A program made the position numbers and the translations under genes. A stretch of DNA of 64,000 bases from the NCBI GenBank assembly GCA_034638255.1, contig JAWPGT010000060.1:62001-126000 (forward strand). The letters run 5' to 3'. Below the pieces are notes generated by a model. That model did not search any database. It saw only the letters and a list, made by a program, of their open reading frames with translations, and had not been told where the DNA came from. Below, piece after piece: positions 25,160 to 37,803 of this stretch. The stretch's first letter is position 1. Every line of letters starts with the position of its first letter. The stretch comes from Coprinus comatus (lineage: Eukaryota > Basidiomycota > Agaricomycetes > Agaricales > Agaricaceae).

Positions 25160-25806
25160 TTAAGAAAACTCAATAGTCCCATCAGGATCAATCTTCCCTC
25201 TCTTTACAATCTCCCCTTTAGCCTTTAACAAATCCTCTATCGTCCTCAACTTTCCATCCTCTGTCGACTCTTTAAACCAACCCAAATGATCCGCAATAAG
25301 ATGCCTTTCATATCACACACGAGAATTAGTCAGGATATAAAAGGAACATTAGGAGAACATACCTATTTTTGCATCCCGGGCATTGAACGAGCACGATGCC
25401 TTTTCGTATAAGCATGTTTTGTGAACTCGTGTGTAGATCGATGACCACAGTCTGGTACTGTACACGTAAATGTTATAGAAAGTTTAGGTTCGACTTTGCC
25501 TATTTCTTGACGAAATAGAGTGTTTCCTTCTTGGCCTTTTACTGTTTCCGGCGCACCCAAACTCGGAGTTTCCGAAGTAGTAGTAGATGTAGACGTGTTT
25601 GAATTTTGTGTTGTTGTTGAGGAAGAAGGAGAAGATGAAGATGTGGTGGAATAACGCGCTCTACTAGAAGTTGAAATAGGTGCTGAAATTCCTAGTCGGA
25701 AATGGAGTTGTACTTTATGACTTGGTGAAAGTGTAGAACTAGGTGTTAAGAGACTACGAAGTGGTGGTGGAAGTCCCAAGTTTCTGAATAATCGTGAAGG
25801 TAGCAT
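25160..25806 (-). CDS. ZIM17: DNL-type zinc-finger protein Zim17/Hep1, with a one-base frame break
   Basis: The start at 25806 gives a basic, Ser-rich presequence (MLPSRLFRNLGLPPPLRSLL). The DNL zinc finger follows: LSITFTCTVPDCGHRSTHEF, then CPGCKNR, then HLIADHLGWF, the conserved DNL-type signature, and GKIDPDGTIEFS at the end. Hep1/Zim17 keeps mitochondrial Hsp70 soluble and is needed for protein import and Fe-S assembly. As given, the frame breaks between HAYTK and GIVLVQCPGC: a run of four A (minus strand; four T at 25391-25394 on plus) would need to be three. Read as is, the protein ends early (KRHRARSMPGMQK). Exon 2 starts after an intron with a GTATGT donor. Either a homopolymer assembly error or a lost gene; loss is unlikely because the gene is essential in yeast. 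Confidence 0.75.
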
Positions 25807-26224
25807 TGTCTTCTTGGGAGGAAGTCGGCGAGGACGATGGTGGGTATGGGTTAAAGTGCTTTGTTTGGGTTTGTAAGCGAAAATCACTACAATTTTTGAT
25901 GTCATCATTTTGTTTACAAATTTGATGCGAGGAAGTCGATAGCTCAATTTGGTACTCACTGACATCATCTTTTTTTTTTGGAGGGGTGTATATATAAATA
26001 CAACAAAGAGCTAAAAGTACGGAGAGGTGGCAAGAAACAACGAGAGAGATAAGTACATACACACAAGAAATTTTTCAAAAAACAGAATGAAAATGGGAAG
26101 CATATATGAAGAGGGAAAAACATAACGAAACTGATTGTCTACACGCGACATTACAACCTACAAATCCAACACACACAACTCTCGATTTAAAAAAAAAAAT
26201 TCATAACTCTTCCAACCCCCCTCC
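25807..26224. other. intergenic
   Basis: It holds the ZIM17 promoter and the 3' flank of the next minus-strand gene. A TATATATAAATA patch at about 25988-25999, read on the minus strand, may serve ZIM17. There is no other gene. Confidence 0.45.
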
Positions 26225-27590
26225 TTAATATCCTTCATCATATTCCTTCTCTTGTGCTCTAGTACCACAAGCATTCCTTTGCAAATGTCTACCAAGTGAA
26301 TCCGGACGACTAAGAATCTTGTTACAAACCGGATAATTCGTACATCTTTGAAGTCGAATCAATTCCAAACGACGTTTATCATCTTCAGGTAAAAGTTCAG
26401 AACTCCTAGCAATATGAACACAACCCCAATGTCTTGCTAATAATGTAGCATCCGAATGATATCTTTCATTACAAATTGCCATAGGACAGAAATAGGGTCC
26501 TGGACCTTCGTATTTGAATTTATTCTTGCCATCGTTTTTTGGTGAATTTGTCCATTGTTGTTTTTGAATTTTATATCGTTGTTTACCTTCTTGAATAGAA
26601 TGGTAGAGAATGTTTTTGATTATGGATAACCAACGTCTTTGGTTTGTAGCTGCGAATTCAGATATTCCAGCCTTAGTATCCTTCTCCGGTGTAGTTCCAG
26701 AATGAGACTCCGCATTCATTCCAATATCTCTCCTAATTCCATAGCTATACTCGGAAGTATAAGATGCCGAAGAAGTTGAAGCTGAAGGGGATGTGGAAGT
26801 ATGTTCATGAGGTACCGTTACATAATCCATCGAGTTCGAATATTGTGGGTTGAAAAAGTTACTCGGAATGGAATATTCGGATTCGGAATAGGTGGTATCA
26901 TTAGCCTTCATCAATGTTGATGGATTGATATACCCTTCAATGGTACCCGGAAGCATGTCCGAAACTGGATTCGGAAGCCACTTGTCAACGGGCATCATTT
27001 CTTGATATTTTTGTTGCGCAATCGACTGAGCAACGAGGTCCGGTTCGTCATAATAAGTAGCAGCACCATCAATGTTAGACTCCTTTCCATAGTAGACCTC
27101 CCCGTTATCTTCAAGATATTGTTGGTTCTGAGAGTAATTGTCGGATTCAGGGTAGGGAGGGTTACAACCTTCATATACAGAGCATTGAGGTTGTTCAGGA
27201 AGCGGGGTAATCTCTGGAACGTTTTCATGTGCTACGCCTTCCTCTCTTGTATACTCCCCCTGCCAGTTATTATTATAAATTTCTCCGGTATAGATCAACT
27301 CGTGCTGAGGCGCCTATTTTTAGCATAAATTGAGTATAGAGAATCAAGAAATTGGAATTACGACTCACAATTGGACACTCAAGTGCGGCGCTAGCAGCAT
27401 AATGATCAAGTAGATTTGTATCCTACATTACATTGAAAAAAGTCGAGATATTAACACAAAACCGGAGCGGCGTTTTATTATTGGGACCTACAAAAATAGA
27501 AACCGAGCTATTGGCTTCAAAACCAGTTTCAAATTGGCTGGACGGTTGACTGGGTCCATAGGTTGATGTATCTGTGTAATAGAAGGACAT
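26225..27590 (-). CDS. zinc-finger protein, copy A (unnamed family)
   Basis: The start MSFYYTDTSTYGPSQPSS at 27590 splices through two short introns (donors GTAGGT and GTGAGT) to DTNLLDHYAASAALECPI and APQHELIYTGEIY. The Ser/Tyr/Asn-rich middle is disordered. The C-terminal ~140 residues are the conserved part: KRYKIQKQQW, then YFCPMAICNERYHSDATLLARHWGCVH (a C2H2-like finger), LIRLQRCTNYPVCNKILSRP and SLGRHLQRNACG (a second C-rich finger). A paralogue at 47687-48914 shares ARHWGC.H, L..LQ.C....C.K.LSRPDS..RH and the exon layout. Likely a nuclear DNA-binding protein; no formal name is known to me. Confidence 0.65.
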
Positions 27591-30439
27591 TGTATAACCT
27601 CTTGGCGCTATATGAGGTGATTCTTGGACAGTAGGTAGTGGAATAGGTTTTCGAGGTTGACACTATTTTTAGACGCTGCTCCCTAATTAAGTAATTGCAA
27701 AAATAGAAACATGTGTTTTGATCTCATCATTTTCATGAGCAACTCCGATCCGTCGCATATCTTAAATTATGAAGTAGAGTAGTGAATGCCATTCCCCTGG
27801 TGGTTGTATATGCTCACTTATTTCCATGATAGCACAAATATACCACCGGGTTTGGTTGCATAACATGCGCCGTGCTCTAAGCCTGTGTGTGTCTTACACC
27901 AGCAGTGTCCAGTACACCTTTTAGTGATAATTGATGAAGTGTGGCTGTATGACGTAGTAGATATAATTAGATGATTATTTATCATTAGTATACAAGCTGT
28001 ATGAAAGGCTTGGATTTTCGGATATGTGGTGTAGACTTGGTTTAGACCCTGTATTCGTACCTTTCCGCGCCTATGCATATTTCTGTTACTCCAACGGAAT
28101 TCACCAATTATTAGTATACATTATAAAGTAGATAATCGACCCTACTAGAATAGCGGGTAAAATCACAGAAAGTTTCGAGGTACAGATTGATTTACACGTC
28201 ACACCTTATCACAAAGTTGTTGGAGAAAAGGAACTTTATAATAATTCTGAAGTTAACTTTCAATCATTTCATTCCTACAATAAGGCGACTTCATGTCCAT
28301 AACTTTAATATGTAGGATCAAAGGGAAACTCTAATATGATGTATTACCGCAAGAGCTTATTGTTGGAGAGTCCGAGCTTATGTATGGGCTTCGGAGTATG
28401 GGCTTCGGACCAACAGGTTGGACGAGCTTGGTCTTCTCAGAGAAATCAAGATTAATAATCACTTCTAGGGATTCACCGCCACATCTTCATCAAGCAATAA
28501 CCATACGATGAGGTCCGACTCGGCATGCCAGAGAAAATTGGATCACCTTTCTTTAGCAGTCCTCTTTAACTCGGCGATACTGAAGCCCATCGTTGCGACG
28601 GACACCCCGATGGACGTTTGGAGAGGCTTATGCTGGTGATTGACGAGGAGACACCAAACTTCTGAAGGCATGGTGGTGGTTGCTTTTGCTTTTAACGAAC
28701 TCTGAATTTTTGAATGAGAGTTACCATTACGTATTGCCGATCAGATTCCAATCATAACCGGAAGTATGTATATTATACAATTGTATGTATTTGAAAAGTT
28801 TCGTTTATATAAACGGTCTACGGAGTAATGTTCACAATGAAATGAAAAATACGGTTGTGTGCTGTGATATAGTGATATGGTGTATTCAGATGCAAATAGT
28901 CAAACGGATGTGATGTAATAAGAGTGGAACCTGATGCATGATGTTGGTACCAAATCTAGACTCATCTAGGAAAGAGGAAATAGAAATAGTTAGATGTTCA
29001 GCGATAGTAGAATCTGACAACCAAGTTATCAGTAATTAAAATTGGCAAATAAATACCACCGTCAGTACCTAAATGGTGAGTGAATGCTGATTGGGATGAT
29101 GAATTTGGAATATATGCGCATTCATTGTTAAGTGTAGGTACTAGAGGTATCTTCTACAGAAGGCAAGTCAGGACTCAACATCACATGGCATCTCCAGAAG
29201 GCTATTTAATAACTCACCATTTGTTCGTGATATACAAATGATACTGCTATGAATGTATGTGTGTTGAAAATTCGGAGTTGCTGGTATGTAGTTTCGATGG
29301 TTGTTGCAATAGAACCAAGAAATTGTTGTAGTATGTACCATAGAAGAGATAGAAAAAAACCCAGAAGAATCATCACTGACATTGCGGCATAGAGGCAAAC
29401 AAGAGTAGGTCAGTGGCATATAGTTGCAGTTCTGCAAGAATAGCGCGGAACTTGATGATAAAACCAGATCCAAGACGTGAATGTGAAGGCGGTTCCATCG
29501 TGCATGAGAGACCAATGGTTGGAAGAGCTCGTCATTGAAGGACATATACGATTCTCCGAGAAAGCGAGAAATCAAAAAAAAAAAAAGAACAAGGGATATA
29601 CGGGTGTACGGCAAAAAAAGGAATCAAGGAAAAGGGGAGTCGAGGAAGAAGTAATCCGAGGCTGAGATGGTTAAACGTCAAAGAACGAAAGTGAGCTGTG
29701 ATAGGACAAATTGCCCTTCAGCGAAAGGTTTATATATGAGAGATTGAAAAAAAAATTGGTGACTTCATCAGATTGGAAGTCATAGGTAGCGAGAGCCAAT
29801 AATAGAATGGACCAGTGAGCACATAATAGTCAGAGCAACTTGGACAAGATAGAGAGGTGGAGAGTTCAGAGGGCAACGAGAAAGCTATTGTGCAGATAGC
29901 AGTAGCTGTTGATTAATAACAATTATACTTTGTCCAGATATATCATTGTCTTTTCGAGAGTATTTTCAGAGTACCGAGTGCGGAGGCGACACAATTCAGA
30001 ACGCCGTATTCCAATGTGTACAGAGTGTCGTTACACTAAGTCCAACGTCATGTCCAGCACATCACAGCTCGATTAAGGACGGGCTAAGACTAAAGGTCTG
30101 AATTTTAAATTTTGTATCGAATTAAGGCTAATAAAATACATAGTGTAAGTAAAAAACCCATAAAACAGAAACGTAAGATATAACGAAAAACAAACATGCC
30201 CACACCCAGCGGTATGTACCGTATATATATACAATACATACATACATATCAGTTTTTAATTTTTTTTTTTGGTTCTCGATTTGCTATTCAATCAATATGG
30301 AAGAAACTTGAAGAGAGTGTAATGCGTTTTCTTTTTTCTTCTTCTTCGCCCTCTCTCCATTTCTATAACCATTTTTTGTCCCATCCATCAAAACTCAACG
30401 CTCAATCTCTCCTAATCCTCTAACACCCAAAATCCAGCA
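27591..30439. other. 2.85-kb gene-poor interval
   Basis: Stops are dense on both strands. Short open stretches (27818-28078, 29168-29614, both minus) have no domain or splice support. Small local duplications occur, such as TATGGGCTTCGGA twice near 28380-28407. The right end contains the 3' flank of METTL16. Nothing else can be supported. Confidence 0.5.
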
Positions 30440-33042
30440 TCATATATCCATATCCCTAACTCCAATAACCGGATCCACAAGTGGTTGATCTATCATCATT
30501 CCCCCAGGTCGTTGATATTCCGAAGTTGATCTAAAACTCGTCGATTGTACACTCCTGTTACCACCAATACCACCACCGATAGTACTACCACCGGAACCAC
30601 TGGTATAACTACTACCACCAAACGTAGGAGTAGAGTTAGAGGTGCTAACACCAGCACCGGTACTAGCAGCAACAAACCCACTACCACCACCGCCAACGCC
30701 AACGCCAACAACTCCAGCACCACCAGCACCAGCACCACCAAAAGTAGTAGCTCCATCATCAGTCAAAGTATACGGTTCCAACGCCAAAACCAATTTCCTA
30801 ACAACATGACCAACCAAACTTTCAAACATATGTCTATCATCACCAAATACCCATTGAGATTCTAGAATAACTTGAGCAGGTGTAATGCTAAGATCGAATG
30901 ACCATTGCATTGAAACCATTAATGGAACTCGATTATGGGAAGGTGGAGATAATGATCGTTCACGTTCACGTTGGAGTTGAAGTTGAAGTTGGTATTCGCG
31001 TTCTATTTCCCTCTCCCTTTCTCTATGATTATGACCATGACTATGGGCGTCAACCATCATACTACTTGGGTTTGATCCTTGATGAGGTGGTGGTCGATGC
31101 GATGTTGAAGGTGATTGCGAAACCGGGTGTAAAGTTGAAGAATATGAGGAATGTGACATTGAATGTGAGATGGAACGTGAATGTGAACCTGAACTAGTGC
31201 TCGTACTCGGGTATGATTGATGTGAATATTGTGAATGGTAAGACGAAGTGCTGGCTTGTTGTTGAATTTGTTGTTGCTGCTGCTGCTGTTGTAACTTTCG
31301 TCTTTCACGTCTAGACCAAGTGTTCTTATGGGCAGTAAGTAAAATAGGATGAAGGCGGAAGAAACTAAGTGGTTCATTTGGATCATCCTCAAGAATCAAA
31401 GCACGTTCTGCAGCTGTTACATGTGCCATACTACAAACTCCAAGTAAAGCAGTTTGAAGATATACAGCATCGATTGCATTGAATGATATTGAGAATGAGT
31501 TGCTGAGTGTGTTTCGCATCGGAAGCAGAGGATAAACTGAATGTTGTGGATGAACTGGGTAACGAGCAAGAGTCTTATTTTATTTATTTAGATTTATTGC
31601 AATGTAGAGTGTAAGAAAGTGACTCACATCGGGAAGATGTTCATTGGTATATGACCATGCGACCGCCCATCTTCGTGTGTGGCCTTGTACAAACTCTGTG
31701 ATAGCGTATGTGCGGATTGCCTATTGAACTTCATTTGAGTGAATATTTGAATTAATTCAAAGTCAGACGTACTGGGCGTTTGCGGAACATCATGATAATC
31801 TCGTTGAGGGAAGATTGTTTTCCCAACATAGACGTATACCATCTAGAGGAAATATTGGTATATTTTCGAGGGTATAAAATAGAAATAGTTACAATACCTG
31901 CATTTCAAATTGTGACGTTCACTTTCATCAATCATTTGTCCTACAAACGCAGCTTCACCCCCTGCGGCGTATATCATCTCCAGATCAGAGCCAGTGCATA
32001 CCTATCAATTGGTTATTAGATAAGATATGGAAAATCAGAAGTATACGAACTGCATTGGGACCCCACTCTTTCATGTCGGCAGACCTGGACATCTCTGCCT
32101 TGCTACTGTAGAATGGAGGATTACACATTAAGAAGTCGACTCTAAGATTTCCCAGATATTAGAAAACTTCTATGTCAGTTTTGTTATATGAATTAAACGC
32201 GTACGTACGGAGGTCCGCTGTATTCTTCCAACGGAAATAAAATTGGTTTTTTCGATGAAGCTCGCATGAGGTGTATACGATCTTGCATTTTGTTTGCACG
32301 AATATTTCGGTCAGCATAAGCATAGGACTTTTCATCAATTTCTATTTATGACGTGTGTTAGGATATTACCAGTTATGGGAGAAAAGACGAGCTGCGCTCA
32401 CCGGTTGCTATGAAATTCCATCTCGGTTCCATCCTGCATGCTAGTAGGGGATAAATGGCGGATGCGCCCGTGCCTCTGGAATGAACTTATTAGAGTATGT
32501 GAGAAGTAAATCATATAAACATACATGTCTATACCACGAATTGTACGAATGTCTTCGCTGAAGAGGAAGCGATGGGCTCTAACTATGTCTTGAATCCACA
32601 GGACATAGTTGAGTCTAAGATATTGTTATTACAACATAGCAGAGTGAGTTTAGCTCTTACCTGTTGGGGATCTAAGTAGCGTGTGTTAGAATTGATACAT
32701 CTGTCTGGAAAAAGGGGCATACGGGTGGACAGAGTCGATTTTCTGGTAATTTGAGTTTAATATGAAAGTCACGGTGAAGAAGGGCCTGAGTTAGACATCT
32801 ATAGGTAGCAGATAAGCGCATGCCGAATGTTGAGCCAGACAGAGTTGAACCTTTGTGCACTTTCATTGTGGAAGTTGATTGTTTTCCATTGAGAAGGGGG
32901 GTTACTGGGTACAAGACTATAATTGCTGTTGAATAGTGGGAGCTAGTGGAGGATTGTGGACATACTATTCGATGAGGGGCGGATAAGCCTTTGCGAGATC
33001 CTCGAAGTTTGTAGGCTTATTGTATATGTTTCTTGGATGCAT
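30440..33042 (-). CDS. METTL16: METTL16-type RNA N6-adenosine methyltransferase
   Basis: The start MHPRNIYNKPTNFEDLAKAY at 33042 matches the family opening. Exons then give [40 protein letters not shown], the SAM-binding IRGIDMGTGASAIYPLL, KSYAYADRNIRANKMQ, the catalytic CNPPFYSS, and WYTSMLGKQSSLNEIIMMF. AITEFVQGHTRRWAVAWSY closes the methyltransferase domain. The C-terminal ~360 residues (30440-31519) are low-complexity with a Gln run, then a more conserved block (SMQWSFDLSITPAQVILES). METTL16 methylates U6 snRNA in its ACAGAGA box and structured hairpins. The catalytic NPPF is intact. At least eight introns. Its start codon lies 67 bp from that of the divergent F-box gene. Confidence 0.88.
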
Positions 33043-33109
33043 GATGCATGGAACAAAGAAAGGAAGTGTGTTTGTTTACACAAGTGGGCACACCAACAAA
33101 CATAAACTC
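33043..33109. promoter_or_regulatory. 67-bp head-to-head promoter, METTL16 / F-box gene
   Basis: The two start codons are only 67 bp apart, so the 5'UTRs must be tiny or overlap into the opposite gene. The interval is rich in short A and CA runs and has no obvious TATA box. Confidence 0.55.
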
Positions 33110-34998
33110 ATGCTTCTTCTCCATCTTCCACCAGAAATCCTCCTCAAGGTCGTTGCAGAACTCAATCTCAACGACCTTACAAGGACACGGCAGGTACCAT
33201 CCACAGCTACACCTCCATGCTCGCTCACAGCAGCCCCCTAGAGCTGCAAATCCCTTGACGCAATCACTCGCGATAGATCTATTTGGTTACCTCTTTTCCA
33301 CAGACAACTGGCTCTTTACCCCATACCACAGTATCTCCTCCCGAATACTCCGTTTCCTTCAGCAGAAGAACTCGAGCATGCCGTTGTATCTAGTCATCGC
33401 ATGGCCTGTGCCTGGGAATCCCCAAGGAAGAACCTGCCCGTAAAGGTTCAGCCAAAGATGGGGGACACCTTGCTTGCTTTGGAAATGTTTCTGGACCGAT
33501 GGTTGTTGATTATTTATGCAGAAGGAGCCATGTACCTTTGGGATACAATTCCGACCCCCAGTTCTCGAGCAAAGATGTGTGCTGCCTTCGTGGAGAAGGA
33601 TGCAGCTCTACACATACGGTGGTTATGTGTCACTGCAGATGTTTCGGAGGAAAGAAAGCTTTTCGTCGTAGCTGTGCAGTCGGACTTTGCGTGCGTCACT
33701 TGCATTGTTATCTTCAACTTGTAACTCACCTTTATCAGTTGTCAGGTATATGAGGTAACCTTGAGAACAAACACTGCATTCATACATTGTAGGACCATAC
33801 AACGTTCTACGATAGAAATTGCTAGAGCAATATCTTTCTCAGAGAATTTACTTGTTTTATCCCGCACTAGTTCTCTCAGCCTTGTTTCAAACTCTGTATC
33901 TCCGGATATAGATGTTGTGGCCACATCCCCTGATTCTACGGATCTCGAAGAAATGGTACATCTCACAAGATTCAGTTCTTGCCTCTGACACTTATACATC
34001 CTCTTTAGTGGAACGGGATAGTCGCAGTGCGCGTACTCGGCCATTACTTGTTTACATTCAAAACTCGATCTATCGACGTACACAACATCAATAGCCTCCT
34101 TTCAACAGCTAGAACATCATCAGAAACAACAGCAATACCCATCGCAAAACATCTCTTCTCCAATACAACTTTTCGCGATGTACGAATCTCATCCCCATCA
34201 TCTAATTCATCTTCAGCTTCAACTTCAACTTCAACTTCAAACTCAACATTTAATTTCCAAGTCTTGGCATACGATGTCATTCAAGGGCTTTTTCACTATA
34301 ACGTACATTTCCAATCATTTGCTTCGACAGATCTACCACCACTCTTAACAGTCAAAGAACTCAACATCTACTCATTGACAAACCATGTATTATCCTTCGC
34401 ATCCCGAAATCTAAATACAATCGGAAACGGCGTATACACACCTTCACCTACACCCTCATCAAGATCACCTGAACTTGGTCATGCTCGTATTCATGGTGGT
34501 TTTAACATGCAAAGCACTGGCACTACCACCACCACTACTTCTACCTCTACCGGTGTTAATCTTAGTTCAAGAGGTTTTATTAGTGCTTATGCTTTAGGTT
34601 GGAAAGGTAGACGTGGTGTTTGGGTTGAAAGGATGAGAGGAAGGACTTTGAGAGAAGTTCAGGTTTGGAGCAATCATGGTCGTGGTTGTGGTCGTGATGT
34701 TTCGTCTTTGGGTTTGGAAATGGAAGGGGAAGGGGGGGGAGGGGGAGGAATAGGAAGATTACATGGGATGGGTTTACCAGGTGATATTGAAAGGATTGTG
34801 GTACATTCAATTTCTTCACCTGATTTAAGACGTATGTTTTTTTTTTCTCTTATCTCTTTTCCAATATTTGATTGAGATTGAGATTTGCTGATTTTATTTA
34901 TAGAGGATATTATGCATTGTGCTTTGAGTGAATCGAGTGGACTTATTGTTTTGGGAAATAGAGCTGGAGAGGTTTATCTTCTTGATGTAGATGTTTAG
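33110..34998 (+). CDS. F-box protein with a WD40-like C-terminal region
   Basis: The start MLLLHLPPEILLKVVAELNL at 33110 opens an F-box, which continues after the first intron (33194-33241) with SCKSLDAITRDRSIWLPLF. Five exons are visible, with introns near 33700-33744, 33956-34010 and 34832-34903. The rest is beta-rich and WD-like (FLDRWLLIIYAEGAMYLWD, LLTVKELNIYSLTNHVLSF, ALGWKGRRGVWVERMRG), ending in LIVLGNRAGEVYLLDVDV. Such proteins are multicopy in Agaricomycetes and probably act as SCF substrate receptors. A 5'-truncated paralogue lies at 49544-50546, with VYDTRPLL and VLGPRGIRGAII matching this gene's ALGWKGRRGVWV block. Confidence 0.75.
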
Positions 34999-37803
34999 AA
35001 ATTTGGGTTTTCTTTTTGTTGGTGGGGGGTAGTGTCAAGTGTCAAAAAAACGTGTAATAATAAGTATAACGAATGTATTAACAACGAGATTGTTGTATCA
35101 TTTTCTTTTTTGATTTCCAGGCCCTAGAGAGCGTTTTCAAAATATTTGGTAGATGATTACAAGTCTGGTGATGGTTATTCTGAGAATAGATCAGTGTGTA
35201 TAAACTTCATGGAAGAATTATTAGTACTTGATGTTGATTCTAACAATCTGTTTGAAGAGGTATTCCAAACTCGTTGTTATCTAATGTATACATGATACAT
35301 GCTATGCTATCTTACTCGTTGTGAATCTTGTGTATTAATATGAACTGTGATAGGAAACGAACAAGGCGAATTGTACTCGGTTGATGTAGAGCTTGGAATG
35401 GTGTTGGTTATATTACATAGTCGTCTTCGGATTCCTAATGGATTTTTCTGGCAGGTACGCTAAATATAGTGATCAAATTAAAGTAATAAAACCATACACA
35501 TGTACATGGATAACAGCTACACACCACAACAAGAAGCCTACCCTTTCGTTTTTCTAGACTTGGAAAGTTTAAACATTTCTATGTAATTGGGGTTCGGTTG
35601 AGATAAATCACTTTGGCTTTCTATTGTCAAACGGGATCCAATCTTTTATATGTTTATCGATTTCCGAGTAACCCTTCCCAGCCGAAGCTGTGTGACAATT
35701 TGTGGAAAACAAGTACAAGGTTGAGTGTATTTGGTTTCTCCGGAAAAATAATCTCCCATGAACACATGTCAGCTGTTATTATTCTCAGAATGAAGTTTAA
35801 TTCTCGGACAGGCTACTATTCATAACAGCAATTCTAAATTCATGACACAATTATAGAAAACTTGTCACCTAATGCTATTCTTCCATACATTTAATTTGTC
35901 TCCAATGTTCATGTCCAAAAAAAAAGTTATCAATGTCCCGAGTAATACATCACTGTTTAACTTTCAAGCTACTAACTTATCAATGGGAGACGAGTCATAC
36001 CGTGATCCTAGCTGTGCGGGCCCAAATAGTCAAGGAACATATTACTTTAAACTTTAGTCCTCGTGGTTTACATGCACCGTATGTGTGGAGTATTCAGAAT
36101 GTTACCTGTCTTATGAGGTCGAAGCTCGGGAGAATCATAGTATATCACATATGTACTGCGCAAAGCGAATTCTTGACAGCTTGAAGTACAAGTGGATAGA
36201 TGCATATCCTGTGCTGTTTGTAACCCAGTAAAATAAAATGATTGATGTAATGTGTGCGGGGATTTTTTCTGGGCCGAGATCGCCGACGTTTATTTAAGGA
36301 AATACCCAATACTACGGCTCACCCCATCGATTATGGCTCTAATCGTTTATTAAGAGGAAATTAAGTAGTTGACACGTTAGTTTATATGACCACCGAGTAA
36401 ATATATAATTAAGAAGACATTTCTGGAGGAAGAATAACGGAGAAAAGGAGGAAACTCCGTAAGCACCCCTTAGCGGGTAAAAAGTATATTAATAACTTAT
36501 ATTTACGTCGCAGCGGTGTGCGCTCAATTAACCATTTCCACCACCACAAACCCCCTATTCTTCTTACCTCTACTTACGCCTTCGTCACAAATTCGTAAAA
36601 GAGTCAGGATACTTCTCAGTGAGGACGCTTGTTTAAAAGTCTGGTGAGTGATTTATGTTGCAACTTGCTTGGTCATTTGGTCTGTTGTCGTGTCACTTTT
36701 GGAAAGCGGGTACTGATGGTTTCTGAGATGAAAGAAATGAGGATGGAAGGAGGCTGGTTTAAAATGGAGGTTCTGGGTACCGTTAGAGGCTTCCTTTACT
36801 ATGGTTCTTAGAGTCTTTGGCTTTAAACTGAGGGAAGAATAAGGAGAGGGACGAATAACCCGACCCTTACCACTGCATATCATTCCTTTATTCTACTTTC
36901 AGATTCGTTCTCCAACATTTCATTGTCCTCTTTTTATATGTAAAGCCACCACTCCCTTTGCTTTCTCTTTATCATACATTCCTCCTTTTTCTTGTTTGCA
37001 TTGACTAACCAAGTGGCTTTTTTTTTTTTTTTGCTATTAAACAGTGCCATTTTACGACGATATACCTTTCTGACCGGGCATTTCAACGCTAACAAGACAC
37101 TCGATTACCACTACATATAACTGAAAGTGTATAGGAAAGGGGAAATACCAACTCAATACAGTACCAAGTTATTACATTAACCGATCTACTTCGCTTGGGA
37201 TATTATCCGATTATTGATACCATCGTAATCGGAGAGGGGACCTACCCTCGCTTAACTTTTTTGTTGTGTTGCTTCTTTGAACACAACGTGCATTATATAC
37301 GCCTGGAGTGGTTAGTGGTTATTGAAAGACTCAATAGGAAAGGTTAATTTTTAAGGTGAGTTTTTTTATTATCACTTTTTTTTGCGAGAAACATACACCT
37401 ACTAATGAGGTTTTTTTTGGGCATTTTTTTTTTTACTCTGCTCCTCACTCTCAATTCTAACCTCCCTAATTCCAATTTACAATTCCATCATCGATACCGA
37501 TTGTTTCACGTTTCCCGTTCTCTATCGGAAATCAAACATAAATACTTTTCATAAAGAAGGCAAAACATCAAAAACAATCCATCTTGTTTCCGCACATAAT
37601 CCTTTTCACACACACACGCACGCGCACGACACCATATACACACACACACACACGCAACATACATCTCATACACGTCTACGTCACCATCACAACCCTCGGC
37701 ATATCTTTGACATCAATTGCTTCACAATATATATCCTTGAAAATTTAATCCGTAATCTTGGAACGGAAAAGAACGAAAACACAGAGAAAACGAAGATAAC
37801 ATA
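34999..37803. other. 2.8-kb interval with a degraded F-box-gene tail
   Basis: No intact gene is seen. A remnant near 35355-35395 reads GNEQGELYSVDVE, matching the end of the neighbouring F-box gene (GNRAGEVYLLDVDV), so a partial tandem copy has decayed here. From about 36900 the DNA becomes pyrimidine-rich, with T-runs (for example 37018-37032), and a CA/CACG repeat at 37609-37656. This is the long 5' region of the next gene. Confidence 0.5.
35355..35395 (+). pseudogene. remnant of an F-box-gene 3' end
   Basis: The frame GNEQGELYSVDVE resembles the last exon of the F-box gene that ends at 34998 (GNRAGEVYLLDVDV). It has no stop or flanking exon at the right distance. A small decayed tandem duplication is the simplest reading. 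Confidence 0.35.

Noticed and set aside
29168..29614. 148-residue minus-strand ORF
   Set aside because: No domain, no conserved composition and no splice context; likely chance.
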